DNA of 64,000 nucleotides from Eonycteris spelaea (lineage: Eukaryota > Chordata > Mammalia > Chiroptera > Pteropodidae): the NCBI GenBank assembly GCA_003508835.1, contig PUFA01000144.1, positions 1,054,001 through 1,118,000 on the forward strand, in the 5' to 3' direction. The stretch's first letter is position 1. Each line of letters begins with the position of its first letter. The position numbers were made by a program, and so were the translations under genes. Shown piece after piece: positions 34,757-47,520 of the stretch. A model generated the notes under the pieces. That model was given only the letters and a program-made list of their open reading frames with translations, was not told the origin of the DNA and ran no database searches.

Positions 34757-36325
34757 GGACACACCTGTGGCTCCTCCTCACCCTCCTGAGGGAACCCCAT
34801 GGATAAGCTCGGTCCAAGATCTGTTTATATCTGGTGACAGAGCAAAGAAAGAGCCCCAGGGTGGGAAATTTTCATCTTGGGGATTCTGAATGTAATTAAC
34901 CACATGCCAACGTGATGTTCACCTGTACCAAACACATGGTTCGCTGCAATCTCTCTGCCACTCTCCGTGTCCCCTGGGTACACTGCTTCATCTCTCCAGG
35001 CCTCAGGTTCCTCTTCTGGAAAATGAAGTGAGTTCCATGAGGTTCTCCCTAGCTTAAACACAAAGCCCTGTGATTCTGATGTCCATGGAAGTGAAAGTGT
35101 CTCTAGTCATCCAGCTGGTGTCCCTTCTTGGCTAAGTCTTGGCCTTCAGAACCTGAAATGACAGTTCCCTTCAAAACTGTTCCCAGTCTGTACTACGAGG
35201 ACTAGGCATTTGCCTCTCTTGTTCTCTTTCACCACTTTCCCTTGCTCTTGGCTATAAGGTCATGTATCAAAATGAAGGAGACCTCTCTTTTTCCTTCCTC
35301 CCTCTATCTAGAAACTCCCTGAGAGGCAATGCTGCAGTGGGGGTTCTTACGTTGAAGTCTTCTTTCACTAACTATAACTTGGAAAGTTATGTCTTCTGAG
35401 AAGAAGAGCTAAGAAAGCCAGGAGTAGCTGAGGGTCTTTCATGACTTGAAGGCACCCAGTGAAGGCATAGTCCACTCTTACTTGTTGCTGATCTGAGAAC
35501 AGTCTATCTTCGTCCCTTTCCGGAACATTTCTCTATCACATATGATAATCAGGACGGGGAACTCCAAATCTTTGAGATAGTTCCATTTGAGTGTTCGCAG
35601 AAAAAAGTGGTCATCCAGGCTCCCTTCATGGGTTCTCTCCGTGGGTGAGGGGCTTGGGCAGCTGCCTGGCTAATATGTCCCCCAAACCCTAGCTCCAGGG
35701 CACCGGGCCTACACCACAGGTGGGCAGATGGGAAGATGAGTTTCTACGAAGGCAGCACTGAAAGAACTCAAATCTAGCTGTGCAAGTAGAGGTGGCCATC
35801 AACAGCGTTCAGTGCCTTCCATCCTCCAGTCGATGATACTGTGGCTGTGCCTGAGCTTTAAGCATAAACTGTAGCAACTTTTGCTTGACCTCCGAAGAGC
35901 CTCTCAAACCCATTATCAACCAGAGTAATCTGACCTAGTCTCAAACTGGGTACCTGTTCCCAGTTTTTGACTGTGTCCTCTAACAAGTGATTCCAATCCA
36001 AAATTGAGAATGAAAGTGGGTATGTGTGCGCAAGTGTATTTTCCAATGTCAAATTTTTAATTTTAAGACCCCAGTGAGTAAAAAGGAGTAGAAAATTCTT
36101 CCCAATTTTATCTTCTTCTCTCTCTCTCCCTGCCTAATTCCACGCAATGTCCACAGGGCTATTCCTGTTCCCAGACTGTTTGATCAAAGCCCTACCTTAT
36201 CTCTGATTCTTTAGTAAACTGTCTTCTTAAAACATGCACAGTAGTTTTTCTACATTCAATGTTAGAAGTATTTATTAATATGGACTACACTTTATATTTG
36301 AAATAAACATGACCGTGTTCAGTGT
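34757..36325 (+). other. PLEK: PLEK 3'UTR (inferred)
   Basis: About 1.57 kb from the stop codon to just past a canonical AATAAA. No interspersed repeat is obvious in it, and this length fits the long 3'UTR of mammalian PLEK mRNA. The open frames in it are not supported. Confidence 0.65.
36302..36307 (+). promoter_or_regulatory. PLEK: PLEK polyadenylation signal
   Basis: AATAAA, followed by GTGTTCAGTG and a T/GT-rich downstream element (GTCTTTTTTGGTGTG), is a well-formed cleavage site. Cleavage is expected at about 36320-36330. Confidence 0.75.
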
Positions 36326-36329
36326 CTTT

Positions 36330-37930
36330 TTTGGTGTGATGACTCTGATGTTTTATTTCCCATAAATGATTTCCTTTTACATGACCCACTTTCATGTACT
36401 GAGGATAACACCACTTCTAATCTTTTGAGTCATCCCAATGACTTTATGATTTTTTTTTTTAACAAAGTTAGTCTATTCAAGGGAACAATAAAAATATGGG
36501 GAAATGAAGATAAGGCTGTTGATATATCTTCCTATTCTTAAACTACATATAATTTTTGATTTATGGACCTTGACTATAGTGTTCAGCCAAGCAAAATATT
36601 CATAAATGGTCATAACTATTAAGGTTATGGAAAACTATTTACATTAGGGGAAAATAAATTTTCTACTGAAGGGCTACTATCGTGGTGAGCAGGATATGCA
36701 CTTAGCAAATCCAGGGATCACTCACTATTCACATGTAGCCTAGGTGACTATCACTCCGGGACTTTCTACATAATCTGCATATTTGTACATAGTGATCTGC
36801 AGAGAATTCATAGCATTATTATGACTTCCTAACACGGGCAGTTCTTCCTTAGAATGAGTTCACTTTCAAAGTAGATATTTAAAGTATAGGTGAGGATGTT
36901 ATGTCTTGAATCATCTTTGGCTTAGAATCATGCTCAAGCCCTTTTGGGCATAGTCATAGGTAAATCTACATGTGTCTGAGCTCCAGAGTGACAGATATTT
37001 TCTTCAGCGACAACATGTGATAAGGAATGTACAAACTGTCAATTCTATTCAAAGAATATTCAAAGCCAAAAAGAGTTTGCTAGGCATTTACCCAGGATTC
37101 CAATTTAGATTGAGGGAAAAATAAATTATAAAATATTCAGTTGTGGAAGAATTAAGAAAGTATACAAAAAGGAGAAAAATGTGTTCTTGCATCACATGAC
37201 TGACAGCCAGTCAGAAAAATAAAGCACTTGATCTGAAAACTCTAACACTTTTTGGGAAAAAAGTAAAAGGCATTGTAAGGTTAGACTCTTACATGCAGCT
37301 GGAGAATACAATACTGACGTTAGGAAAGATATTAAGTGTCTCTTGTAGTCGCACATGGACACAGACACGCATACTGTGGCTAAGATTCTGACACTAGAGG
37401 ATGACTTTCAAAGTCAGAATGAGGAACTTGCTTAGATTAAAATAACGAACCGCTTCCTGGTGCTTCTTGGTAGACATTTGAGAGAGCTAAACAGAGCATC
37501 CACATCATTTCCTTTGGATTTTGTGTAAGCCTATTATAGACAAAACTCTCCCTGCTATCACCTCGCATCAGCCTTTGGGCAAAAAGAAAACCACAGAAGA
37601 AAATTCATGAGTTCAGGTTCCATTTTGTGTTCTCCGAATAAGGAGTTTTAAAAACTGAGTAGGGTGGAATAGGAGATGTTGGAGAGAAAAGGGTAGGGGA
37701 AAGAGAAAAAACATTAGGAGAAGCTTGCTTAAAAAAATAAACCAAATGTGTAATGATAGTCCTCAGTGATTTTGGCTCAGTTTCAGGGAAGAAGGAAGAT
37801 AAAATATAGATGCCACTGGAAGAGAGAAACGAGGATGGGAAGAGAGTGTTTATGATGCCACATTTGCTACTTGACTTATTTTGAGCTGAATTAAGTTTCA
37901 AAGGAAAAGTGCACACAGGTGTTTATGGGG
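36330..37930. other. Intergenic DNA downstream of PLEK, unassigned
   Basis: AT-rich, with no gene or confidently named repeat. The minus-strand open frame at 37605-37916 has no recognised domain. Confidence 0.4.
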
Positions 37931-37934
37931 AGGT

Positions 37935-38150
37935 CATGTGATACAGTGGGACGTGCAGTGGTCCTGGAGCTGGGGACCTGTGTTTGAATGCCCAGTCTGT
38001 GACTTACTGCATTTGCAACATGTAGGAGTATCTGCTTCTTTATACCTGAAATGAGAATAACAATGTACCCCTCACAGGGCTCTTGTTAGGACTAAATGAA
38101 ATACTACCTGTAAGTCACCTGGCATGCGTGGGCACTCAACAAATCCCAGT
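37935..38150 (+). repeat. MIR SINE
   Basis: Sense MIR: 'gtcctggagctggggacctg', 'gaatgcccagtctgtgactt' and 'ctcacagggctcttgttagg'. Confidence 0.75.
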
Positions 38151-38302
38151 TATGTTTCTTCTGACCCCTCTGTTTTAGAAATCATTTGTGGTAATCCAGG
38201 TTTAAAGGGCTCTGTGGCAGGGAGTTCAACTTTGGTCTCTGTCAGGACGGCCTGTGGAATTCTTTCACTGAATATATGCCTGGGCCTCTACTTCAGGGCC
38301 CC

Positions 38303-38330
38303 TGATTTCATTAATGTGATTTCATTAATG
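38303..38330. repeat. Perfect two-copy 14-bp tandem repeat
   Basis: The unit TGATTTCATTAATG is repeated once exactly. Confidence 0.85.
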
Positions 38331-38439
38331 TGGGACCTTTATGTCTGCACTTCAACTTAAAAAAAAAAAAAAGATGAGTAATTTTTATCAACATTAAAAT
38401 TAAAAACTATTAATAAACTGCTTGCATCCCCTCTGCCTA

Positions 38440-38950
38440 CAGTTTAGACAATGAAGTAATAGCCTAGCATTTAAGGCTCTTTACAAACCAGCCCCCAACT
38501 GCCTTTCCTAACTGATTTCCTTCTTGCTCACCTTCTGCTCCAGACATACACCCGTCTTACTGGTCCTTGGGGAGACCAGCATGCTTCTGGAACCTGCTCT
38601 TGCTCATGCATCCCCAGGGGGTAGAATATTCTCTGTTCTCTCTTTTGCTCTCTCATTCTTATTCCTCCTTCAAGTTCCAGCTTAATGCCTTAGCTATCCA
38701 CTCTCTCTTTGTAATTCCCTCTATTTTCATGGCAGACTGTAAGCCTCTAAATTTCTCTATCATTTATTTAGCAATAGCCACATACTATGTTGGTCGAAGT
38801 TATCGATCAGGCTTCCTGTTTTAGGGCTTGTGTTATTTAGAGTTAGAAAAGTGTGTTTTACAATTTTTCAATCTCTCCTAACATCTAGGTCAGTGCTTGC
38901 ACATAGTAGGCGTTCGATAAATAGCTGTTAGTTGAATAATGTGAATGAAG
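38440..38950 (+). repeat. L2 LINE 3' region
   Basis: Sense L2: 'atttaaggctctttacaaac', 'ccttcaagttccagcttaat' and 'cttgcacatagtaggcgttc'. Confidence 0.7.
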
Positions 38951-38989
38951 GAATTACTAGTCATAGACAGGGCTCCTTATACACTGACC

Positions 38990-39245
38990 TGAGTTTAGGG
39001 AAAGCACTGCAGCTGTAATAGCAAACAATTCCTGTCTGCTACCACCTTTCTAAGTACTCTGCTGATATAAAGTCAGTTAATGTTCACAACACCTTAGGAG
39101 ATTTATACCATATTATTCTCATTTTGTGGATGAAGAAATTGTGGCATGGAGAGGTAAAGTGATTTGTCGAAGGTCAAGCAGCTAGGACTTGTCAGACTCA
39201 GGATTCTAGCCCAGTCTTGCTGGCCCTAAAGTTCATGCTCTCCAG
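38990..39245 (-). repeat. MIR SINE, antisense
   Basis: 'gttaatgttcacaacacctt', 'ctcattttgtggatgaagaa' and 'aaggtcaagcagctaggact' follow antisense MIR. Confidence 0.7.
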
Positions 39246-39264
39246 CCCCACTTTAAATCTCCCC

Positions 39265-39510
39265 TTCATGATAAGAGATGAGTTTATGTGCCCACTATGA
39301 GTGCCAGTAACTTTGCTACATACCACAGAGATTTTTCACTTAATTTCTACAACAATCATTCCAGACAGCTTCATCCCCATTTTTCAAATGAAGAAAATGA
39401 AGTTAAATAATATTGCCCAAGAGCCCTGAGCCAGTAGCCCAAGGATATTCAAGCCCAGATCTGCCTGGCTTCTTAATCATATGCTTAAGTGCTGAGCTCT
39501 GTCCCGGATA
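39265..39510 (-). repeat. Second MIR SINE, antisense
   Basis: 'gtgcccactatgagtgccag', 'catccccatttttcaaatga' and 'ttcaagcccagatctgcctg' are antisense MIR. It sits tandem to the previous copy in the same orientation but is too diverged from it to be a recent duplication. Confidence 0.7.
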
Positions 39511-39889
39511 TATTTGGTTCTTTCCTCCTTTTGGCTATCTATCTTGTTGCCATGGGAACATCCTGTTTACTGCATCCACTAATCAAGTCCTATCAGCTGC
39601 AGGAACATTTCCTATTAGGCCACAGCCAGCTATATACTGGGCTCTAGGCCTTTCTTTGGTTAAAGGGAAACCCCTATGGTTAGATACAGCTATGGAAAGA
39701 GCTCTGCCCTGCTGATATTTGTTTTGAGGCTTCTGAAAATTTTATTCTCTAACATTATATGTTTCAAAGCATTTTCCTTATCTGATTAGTGTGTGTGTAC
39801 TTGTACATATGCTTAAAATTTTTCAAACCTAACTTTACTGATATAATGGGGTGCATGCACAGGAAAAAAGTGTATGTGATCAAAGGTCA

Positions 39890-40045
39890 TGCTTTGTCAA
39901 TAATAAGAAAATAAACAACATCATAAAGTGGGGGTACTTGACTGAAGAAGATGTATGGATGGCAAATAAGCACATGAAAAGATGTTCAACATCATTAGCC
40001 TTTAGGGAAATATTTACTACTTGTAGAAAATATACTATTTTGAAT
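39890..40045 (+). mobile_element. L1 ORF2-region fragment, sense
   Basis: 'gatggcaaataagcacatga' followed by 'aaagatgttcaacatcatta' is a standard L1 ORF2 phrase on the + strand. It is short and disrupted. Confidence 0.7.
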
Positions 40046-40214
40046 ATAGTGGGTTGAATAAAAGATAGTATTAAAAGTAATTTTATCTGTTTCTTTTTAC
40101 TATTTAAAAAGACTATTAGAAAATTTAAAATATTATGTGATTTGCACTTGTGGCTGGCATTACGTTTTTATTAGATAATGTGGTTCTAGATAGTAGTTTC
40201 TTAATCAGTCTGGA

Positions 40215-40375
40215 TGGTTTCCAAAGTGAGGATGTAAAAAATATGGAGCAGATCCAATACCCAACCCACAATGGATGTGAAATGTGAGCAAGAAGTAAAT
40301 GTTTGCTGTTTTAAGCCATTAGGGTTTGGAGTTACTTGTTATTGCAGCATTAATCCTTAGCTATCTTGATGGGGT
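40215..40375 (+). repeat. MaLR-like LTR 3' end
   Basis: 'tttgctgttttaagccatta' then 'ggagttacttgttattgcag' resembles the 3' end of an old MaLR-class LTR in sense. Confidence 0.45.
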
Positions 40376-41734
40376 TAATATGGAAGAGGAAAAGCATCGG
40401 AGGTAAATTTTCTGACTATCTTATCATCTGCAGTCTCCATCAATATCTATTTTTCTTCTTTAGGTTCCTCATCTCACTGATACACAACTAGACATGTCAG
40501 ACTTTTTACAATTTTCTTTGTCTTCCTAAATGGACTGTGGTCTGGTAGCAGTTCGACAGAATGGCTAATCCAATACCACTGTGTGGATTTTTTTTTGTCA
40601 GTATCTTAACACACAGGAAGATAACGCTCTGATTTTCTTGTCTTTGGGTTAGCAAATGACGTCGACATAAGGCCAGAAGACTCACCGCCCAGTTGAGTCA
40701 TTTGTTTTCTGTCACAGTGAGTGACCCAATTGGATAAACAGCTCATTTTTTCTGTTATGCCTCCCTTTCTGTTTCTCTTGCTCTCTGAGCCTCTCTACAA
40801 AGTGTCTGAATTAGCATTTTACAAGCCAATTCTGATCTCAGGTGGACAGTATTTGGACCTGGGCATCTCTGGGAGAACAGTGGCAGCCAAGCCTATTGTA
40901 ACCCAAGTGAGAGTTGAGAGAATCACAACAGCGCAGGTGAGGCAAATGAGAGTCTATTTTAGTCCACAGTTGAACAAATATTTACAGAAGGTGTAGCATA
41001 TGTCAGACATTGTGCTAGAATGAGAAGTAGCTAAGTCTCACTCTCTGCCCTCAAAGAACCTCTAAGCTGATGTTTCAACACCCTGCGATTACTGAGTGCT
41101 ATGATGGGCAGATAAAGAAGGAGAACAGTTTAAAAGTCTTCCTAGAGATAACCAAGGAGGCTTTAAAGATGGATAGGATTTACAAGGCAAAGAGGATAGG
41201 GGACAGATTTGAAAGATACTTAACAGAAAAATCAATGAGAGAAAAGGGAATCTAAGATGATTTCCAGTTAAGGACAGCGTATTGGACAATGGTCATTTCA
41301 TGGACAAGTATAAGAAAAACAAAAACAACATGGAAAAGATGTTGCTTTTAGATTAAAAACAAACAAAAACAAACAAACAAGCATTAAATTTAAAGTTCTA
41401 GTTAGGAACCTAGAAGGGACTGCCCTGTAGCAGTTAGGGATCCAGGAGTAAAGAAAAAAAAGGTCAAAGTGGAGTTTTAGATTTCAGAGTCATGAGTTTG
41501 TCAGTTGGTATTTGAAGCTGTAATAATGGATCAGAATGCCAAGGGAGAACGAGTCGATGTATTCATTCACTCATGCATTCAGTATGTACTGAGAGCTCAC
41601 TATGTGGTAATTGAAGAGAGTCAACCTGGGTGAGTATATACTTGAAAGATAAACAGAAGCATAGACTTTCTCTCAAGAAACTTGATTATGCGAGAGAGAG
41701 ATAAATGGCTGATAACTAGGTGAAATAGGAAACC

Positions 41735-41972
41735 AAAAGAACACTTTTTGACTTAGAATAATAACTCTAGGTCTATCCATGTCATTGAAAATGGTAGAAT
41801 TTCATTTTTTTCATGGCTGACTAATATTCCATTGTATATATCAACTATATCTTGGCTATTGTGATAGAGTAATCAGGGTGATCACTTCATAAACTATATA
41901 AATGTCTAACCAATGTGCCATATACCTGAAATTAACAAACAAAAATAAAATAAATTTAAAAGAACACTTTTT
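41735..41972 (+). mobile_element. 5'-inverted L1 with 15-bp target duplication
   Basis: The identical 15-mer AAAAGAACACTTTTT flanks the insert (41735-41749 and 41958-41972). The first half of the insert (41750 to about 41860) is antisense L1 ('catttttttcatggctgact', 'attccattgtatatatcaac'). The second half is the sense L1 3' end ('gtgatcacttcataaactat', 'tgtctaaccaatgtgccata') and an A-rich tail. The same family occurs at 63215-64000, which confirms both halves. The structure fits twin priming during L1 retrotransposition. Confidence 0.88.
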
Positions 41973-41999
41973 AGGGATAAGAGAGACTTCCTGGAGTTG

Positions 42000-42630
42000 A
42001 AAATTTATTTGAATTTCACCTGTATTTGAAAAAATATATTTTATTAATGAGAGAACTATAACTCTTTTTAAGAATTTCAGTTGATTGTACACATTGCTGT
42101 TAATATTGTTAAGATTTGCAGAGATTTCAACCATACCTATTAATGTAATCATTAACTTCTTTCCTATTATTTAATTCTTCTGCTTTGCAAATAATGAACT
42201 TAGAAGACTTTTGCTTCAAAAGAAATTGATTAGACAAACTTTAATTAGCCATCTCTGGAGCAGGTATTATGCAGGTGCAGAAAAGTCAAGACCCAAAAAT
42301 GCTCTCCAGTGCTTAGCATTTGCTTATAAAGATTAATGTCAGTGAACTGAACAGGCGATCAGATGATAAGATTACACTTCCATTTCTAGAAAATGCCTTA
42401 ATGGGGTCCTAGAGCCTGGTAGCTTTGAGGAAAGTAACTAAAGGGACAGGGAAAGCAGTTAAAGGACTATTGTAGTCTACCCGTATAGGAAATAATAGAG
42501 TGTGGGTAGTGAAAATAAGGATGAACACAATGTTTTCGAAGGAAGGATCTACAGATGGTACTGACTGAATAAGACGGTGTGAGTTAAGAGGTACTTAGAG
42601 AAGACTCTAATATCTTGATCTTCTAAGAAT
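42000..42630. other. Intergenic DNA, unassigned
   Basis: AT-rich, with no gene or named repeat recognised. Confidence 0.35.
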
Positions 42631-42639
42631 ATCAACAGA

Positions 42640-44420
42640 AAAAAAAGTCATAAGTGAAGGTGGTTTGGAACATTAGTTTGATGGTAAAGAGAGAGAGTGG
42701 GGATCTGGATCTTCTTAAAATCCCAGGTTAGCAAAGAAGTAAGAGCTGAAGTCCTAGGAGGTGTGTTCACCAAAGGAGAATGTATAGAATTAAGAAACTG
42801 ACACAGATTTATGTTGGACAACAGGGAAGACCCAGGAATGGAGATCAGGAGCAGGATGAGGAGCCAGCAAAGGGGTTGGTAAAGATGTGGTCTACAGGAG
42901 AACAATCTCAGAAGCCTGGGGAGAAGGTTCATTTTGCAAGAAAAGAGAAGTCATTGACAGTGCGAAATACATAGATATTAGGAGGCTGAGGCCTTAAAAA
43001 AGCAGTTGGGTTTGGTCATTAAATGACCATGACGACTTTCAAGGGAGCACTTTCAGTAGGATGGTGAGAGGAAAAGTCACATCACAAAGAAAATGGTAGG
43101 TGCAGTGAAAAGGGGTTACAGTGGTTGTAGACTATTTATTCTAGAAGTTTGTTATAGTGAATTACAGAGAATTGGTGTATAGCTTCCAGGAGTAATAAGG
43201 TAACTCATTCATTTACTTGTTCAGTAGATCCATATTTATCAGAGCCCACTAGGTGCTTGTGCACATAGATCCTGAGTGACACATGTGCAAGAACAGAAAA
43301 GACTATTGTGTCTTGTGCTTGACAAACTAAAGGGATATGATAGAAGATGACAGAGGACAGAGGAGTCTAAGTTTTCTTCCAAGCGCAAGAGGACACCATT
43401 GGTGAATTTTAGAGAAGTAACATGATTGGATTTACAACTTCTGAATTCTCTTTGGCTTCATTGTGAAGAATGGATTACAGAGGGCAAGGGCTGAAGCTTG
43501 GACACATGATGAGAAGTTGTTGAATAATTAATGTGGTGAATAGGGTGGCTTAGACCAGATTGGTAACACTGAAAATGGAGACTTAGGGGTCAGACTTAGG
43601 ATTTGTTTTGGTGACAGAATCATGAATTAGAACCTGCTGAGTGAAGTTAGGATCAGGGAGAAAGACAAGTGAAGGATGACTCAGGTTTTTGATCTGAGTG
43701 CCTTGATAAACACTGACACCATTTGCTGATATAAGACTGAGGGAGACACAGATGCGGGGTGTGGTAGGGTGGTGGCAATCAGGGGTTTCATTTTGCTTAT
43801 GTGTGATATGTTTTGAGTCATCCAAGTGGCGGGAGGCGGGAGGCATTCAGAGGAGTAGTCAGAACCAGCGAAATATTTTTCTCTTAATGGAGAACTGAAT
43901 ATTTGTGAATTGAAGATTGAGCATAGAAATATGCTAGAGAGGAGAAGAAAGAAGGAAATTGCGGAAGGAGGGTTCTGAGGGGAATAAAGAAGGATCGGAT
44001 CCAGAGGATTGCTATGGAAAGCAGGAGGGACACCACTGATGGAAAATACAAATAAAGACAGATGTAGAAATTGAATTCTTTAGAGGTTGAGAGGAGGAAA
44101 GAGGGTAAGGGACATGCTGAATACCCTCTGCCAACTCTCTAAAGTAAGAGATGAAGTCACCTGCTGAAGGGGATTTGAGTGAGAGGAATAACTGGGAGCT
44201 TAAGGAGAGAGGAATAGATGTTTTGGAGACTCAGTTGAGAGTAGAGAGCATCAATCTCAATGTAATGCAAGGAGTGAGAAAAGCCCTTGACATCTTTTAG
44301 AATTCCTTAGTGATCGAAAGCAAGAATGAGGAATCCAATGGGAATGACTTGGACATACGAGTTGGGCAAAGACTCTAGCAGTAGGTGAAGGTCGTGTTGT
44401 TAGACAAGGTTAAGGGCATG
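42640..44420. repeat. Ancient mammalian repeat (family not named)
   Basis: A purine-rich block with familiar ancient-repeat phrases: 'aagtgaaggatgactcaggt', 'gagtcatccaagtggcggg', 'gaagattgagcatagaaata' and 'ggaaagcaggagggacacca'. Related phrases appear near 54.0 kb and 58.2-58.5 kb. There is no coding potential. The family name is uncertain. Confidence 0.45.
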
Positions 44421-44527
44421 TCTGGGATACGGAAGGGCCTTAGTGTACTGAGTGGGGCTGAGAAGTTAGGTTCTTGGGTAGGCAAGATGCCAAGTGTGTC
44501 TGCTGCAGCACAGAGATATGAAGGTGC

Positions 44528-44690
44528 TGCTTAAAGTGTGGTCCACAGCCCAGCAGTATCAGTCCCTTGGGAGTCTGTTCGAATTACAGAAGCTGGGGTT
44601 CCAACCCAAATCTCTGATCAGGGTGTACATTTTAATTAGATCCCCAGGTGATGTGCTATGCATGTTAGAATTTGTAATGAACGGCTGTAG
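44528..44690 (+). mobile_element. MER5A hAT DNA transposon remnant
   Basis: Sense MER5A: 'taaagtgtggtccacagccc', 'cagcagtatcagtcccttgg' and 'agatccccaggtgatgtgct'. It is non-autonomous with no transposase. Confidence 0.8.
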
Positions 44691-45084
44691 GGAATGAGGC
44701 TTTCAAAAGTTAGAACTTTAAAAAATGAAAACTGTGTATTTCTGCTGAAGATCAGAGGATCTTATTATAGATTGGTTTAATATATATTTTTAATATATCT
44801 TTATGTTTTCCTGATTTAAAGAAAGAAGGTACACTGGTTTTAGAAGTGGAAAATAAGAACATGTATGAAGAAGAAACTATTGTCCAGCCACATTCTTAAG
44901 GCCCCTTACGATATTAGAAGGAACAAAGTAATGACTATGTGAGTGTCCCAGAAGTTTAGTTTCCTCCAGCGACTCACCACTGGGAAGCAGCTCAGCAGCA
45001 GAGCAGCTACTTCCTGGTGAGATGAACTTCAACCAAAATGGATATGCAAATACTAGTATATAGGTCTAATGTCAGAATCACATT

Positions 45085-45165
45085 AAAAGTTTATAAAAAT
45101 AACTTAGAGCAGTTTCTGGCACATAATAAAAGCTCAAAAATTATTATTATTATATATTATGACTG
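45085..45165 (+). repeat. MIR 3' tail
   Basis: 'gagcagtttctggcacataa' with an ATT-rich end is the MIR 3' terminus. Confidence 0.5.
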
Positions 45166-45169
45166 TATC

Positions 45170-46070
45170 GGGGTAAGAAATCACTAAGCAAAGCAAACTT
45201 AACACAATGTCACAGCTGCTCCAGCTTGGAGGTTTTTGAGCCACTTCAGGTATAAGCTATTGTGTTGAAGGTACTCACCAGGCATGACAGTTCAGAGGGC
45301 AGAACGCTGGAGGACTGAGGAGGCAAGGTACACCCCTAATCTGGTCAGGAAATGGAAGCTAAGGTCTAGGCTAAGGGACACAAGAGGTGGAGACTTTGAC
45401 GAGGGCAATTAGAAGCAACAGAGCAAAAGCCCGGGTCCTGAGATGGAGTACATGTTTCTCCTCTTCCACTTTTGGTGTTATACTTTTTTTCTTTGTGACA
45501 TAAGTCCATAGCAGCAATGCAATTGCTTTTGCAATAGCACAGCTGCAAGCTGAAACCATAAAAGCCAGGAAATAAATGTGTGAGCTGCCCTCAAGTGCCA
45601 CTGGCTAGGGGTTAAGCAATGTGGGAATCTCCCACTTTCTGATTGTGGCTTGTCAGTAAGTTTAAATGAGCACTGATAAAACACAATAAGTGTTCAGCTT
45701 AACGATGTGTAAGGTTCTATGCAGTGTTTATTTTAATTCGCCATGTGCTACATGGAGGGTAGAAAGAATCCATAATTTCTAATGCATTTATTAAGTGTTC
45801 TCTTTGAAAACTCCTCTAACTAGTTTCTGCTTGAGCTATAGTAATACTGTATCTGCATGAGAGAGTAATGAAAAATCCTGGTTTTGCTTCTTTAATAGCC
45901 TTTGTCTTCCTTTGGGGATGAATGGGAATTAAAATTTGTGGACTGGTAGATTTGTTTGCAAGTGCAAAGATGACATAATTCAGTTGGGCATGGTTTTAAC
46001 CACATATTTACAATTCTGGGGGAAAATACACATTATCATTCATTCCTTGAAGAGTGACACATGTAATATT
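45170..46070. other. Intergenic DNA, unassigned
   Basis: Short minus-strand open frames (45366-45684) overlap in three frames and show no domain. No repeat was named. Confidence 0.35.
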
Positions 46071-46079
46071 GGAATTTCT

Positions 46080-46300
46080 TAGGATTTAATAAAACAACAA
46101 TCATTTACAGAATATATGGCCTGGGCCAGTAAGCATTATTTTATTTCAGCCTCACCCTACCTTTCTGATGTAGTTTCTTTTATTATCTCCAGTTGAGGAC
46201 ACAGGCTCAGAAGAGTGAAATAAATTGGCCAAAGTTACACAACAAGATAGCAGAGATGGACTTTAAACCCATATTTGGCATTTTTAATCAATGTTATCTT
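46080..46300 (-). repeat. MIR SINE, antisense
   Basis: 'ttttatttcagcctcaccct', 'ttattatctccagttgagga' and 'gccaaagttacacaacaaga' follow antisense MIR. Confidence 0.7.
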
Positions 46301-46399
46301 TTCTCTTCTTGATTCTGACACTCTTCCTGGGTGTGTCATCTAAATCCATTGCTATATTTAGTATCTATTATAGCAGAAATTCTCCAGCCTTTCGTCCTA

Positions 46400-47520
46400 A
46401 CTTTCAACAATAACATAAGAAAGCATTTATTTCAGGTTTAACATGAAATCATACAAATAAAATTTGTTAAACACAAATCCACATTGAGCAAAAGACAGAG
46501 CAAAAGACAAAATAAAAACAAAGAAGACTAATTGGTGGCTATACATAGTCGGACACAGTTGTTTTGCACACTAAAAAGTCTTATACAAAATAATCATCTT
46601 GGATCAGTGGAAGACCGGTCTTCAGTGTTGTTCTGCTGAGACGGGTTGCTTCGGCATTCTCCTCCTGTTTTCTCCTCAATGTCCTTCTTTAGCATGGCTG
46701 ATGATGGATTTGGTGATTGCTACCCCCTGGAGTGGCCTTGCCAGTTAAGTGCTGTGTGGGCTACTGCAGTCTGCACATTCCTGTCCATATCCACGGTTGC
46801 CATAGTTACACCCTATATAATCATAGCTGCCATCGCCACTATAGTTTTGATCACCACCAGAGGCACTATTATAATTTCCGTAGCCTCGATCATAATAGTT
46901 ATTAAATTCTTGGTCACAGTTTTGGCCCTGACCTCGGCCATGACCCCCTGTACCACCTTGTCCACCAGCTGCAGCACCTCTTCCTCCTTTTCGTTGTTGC
47001 TGTTGCTGTCTATACACTTCTATGAGTTGTGCAACTTTGATTTCACACTTCCCAGTACCAATATGATAATATTTGCTTTCTAAAAATTTCTTTACTGGCT
47101 CTTCATCTGTATATGTGATAAAACAAAAACCTTTTCTTTTATTTGTTTTTGTATGTATGGGAAGTTCAATATTTTCAGTCTCTCCAAAGGCTCCAAAATA
47201 TTCTTTAATTTGTTCTGCAGTAGTATCTGGGCTCGATTCACCCACAAAAACTTTTTGGGGATTTTTTTCTCATTTAAATCTTTGGCTTTTTTGAGGTCTA
47301 TTAATTTGCCATCTGCTTCGTGTTCCTTAGCTCCCAAACATTATCAACATTAACAACATCTTTGAAAAGCACAAATCCAAATCCACTTGATCTCTGGTGA
47401 CTGGATCTGTTTTAATTATGCAGTCTACGACGTTCACAAATCGAGCTATTCAGTCAGATCTTTCTTGCTGGTATCCCATCTCAAGTCTCCAATAAACATT
47501 TTACCGTTATTCTGCTGGTT
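46400..47520 (-). pseudogene. HNRNPDL: Processed HNRNPDL pseudogene, 5'-truncated
   Basis: On the minus strand this reads as an intronless copy of hnRNP D-like mRNA, a nuclear RNA-binding protein with two RRMs and a Gly/Tyr-rich tail. It begins inside RRM1 ([20 protein letters not shown]). It has a stop and frameshift right after DLTE, then RRM2 ([37 protein letters not shown]), then [20 protein letters not shown] and the [20 protein letters not shown] tail. The normal C-terminus is lost by frameshift. A 3'UTR follows with AATAAA (complement at about 46424-46429). The longest surviving frame is 46745-47245, 166 codons. No clear poly(A) tail or target duplication was found. It abuts an L1 fragment in the same orientation at 47520/47521. 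HNRNPD and HNRNPAB fit less well because YRQQQQQ and GGRGAAAGG are D-like-specific. Confidence 0.92.

Noticed and set aside
41735..41972. DNA transposon with terminal duplication
   Set aside because: There are no terminal inverted repeats; the insert reads as two L1 pieces in opposite orientation with an A-rich tail.
46646..47083. 145-codon plus-strand open frame
   Set aside because: It is the antisense shadow of the glycine/tyrosine-rich tail of the HNRNPDL pseudogene.
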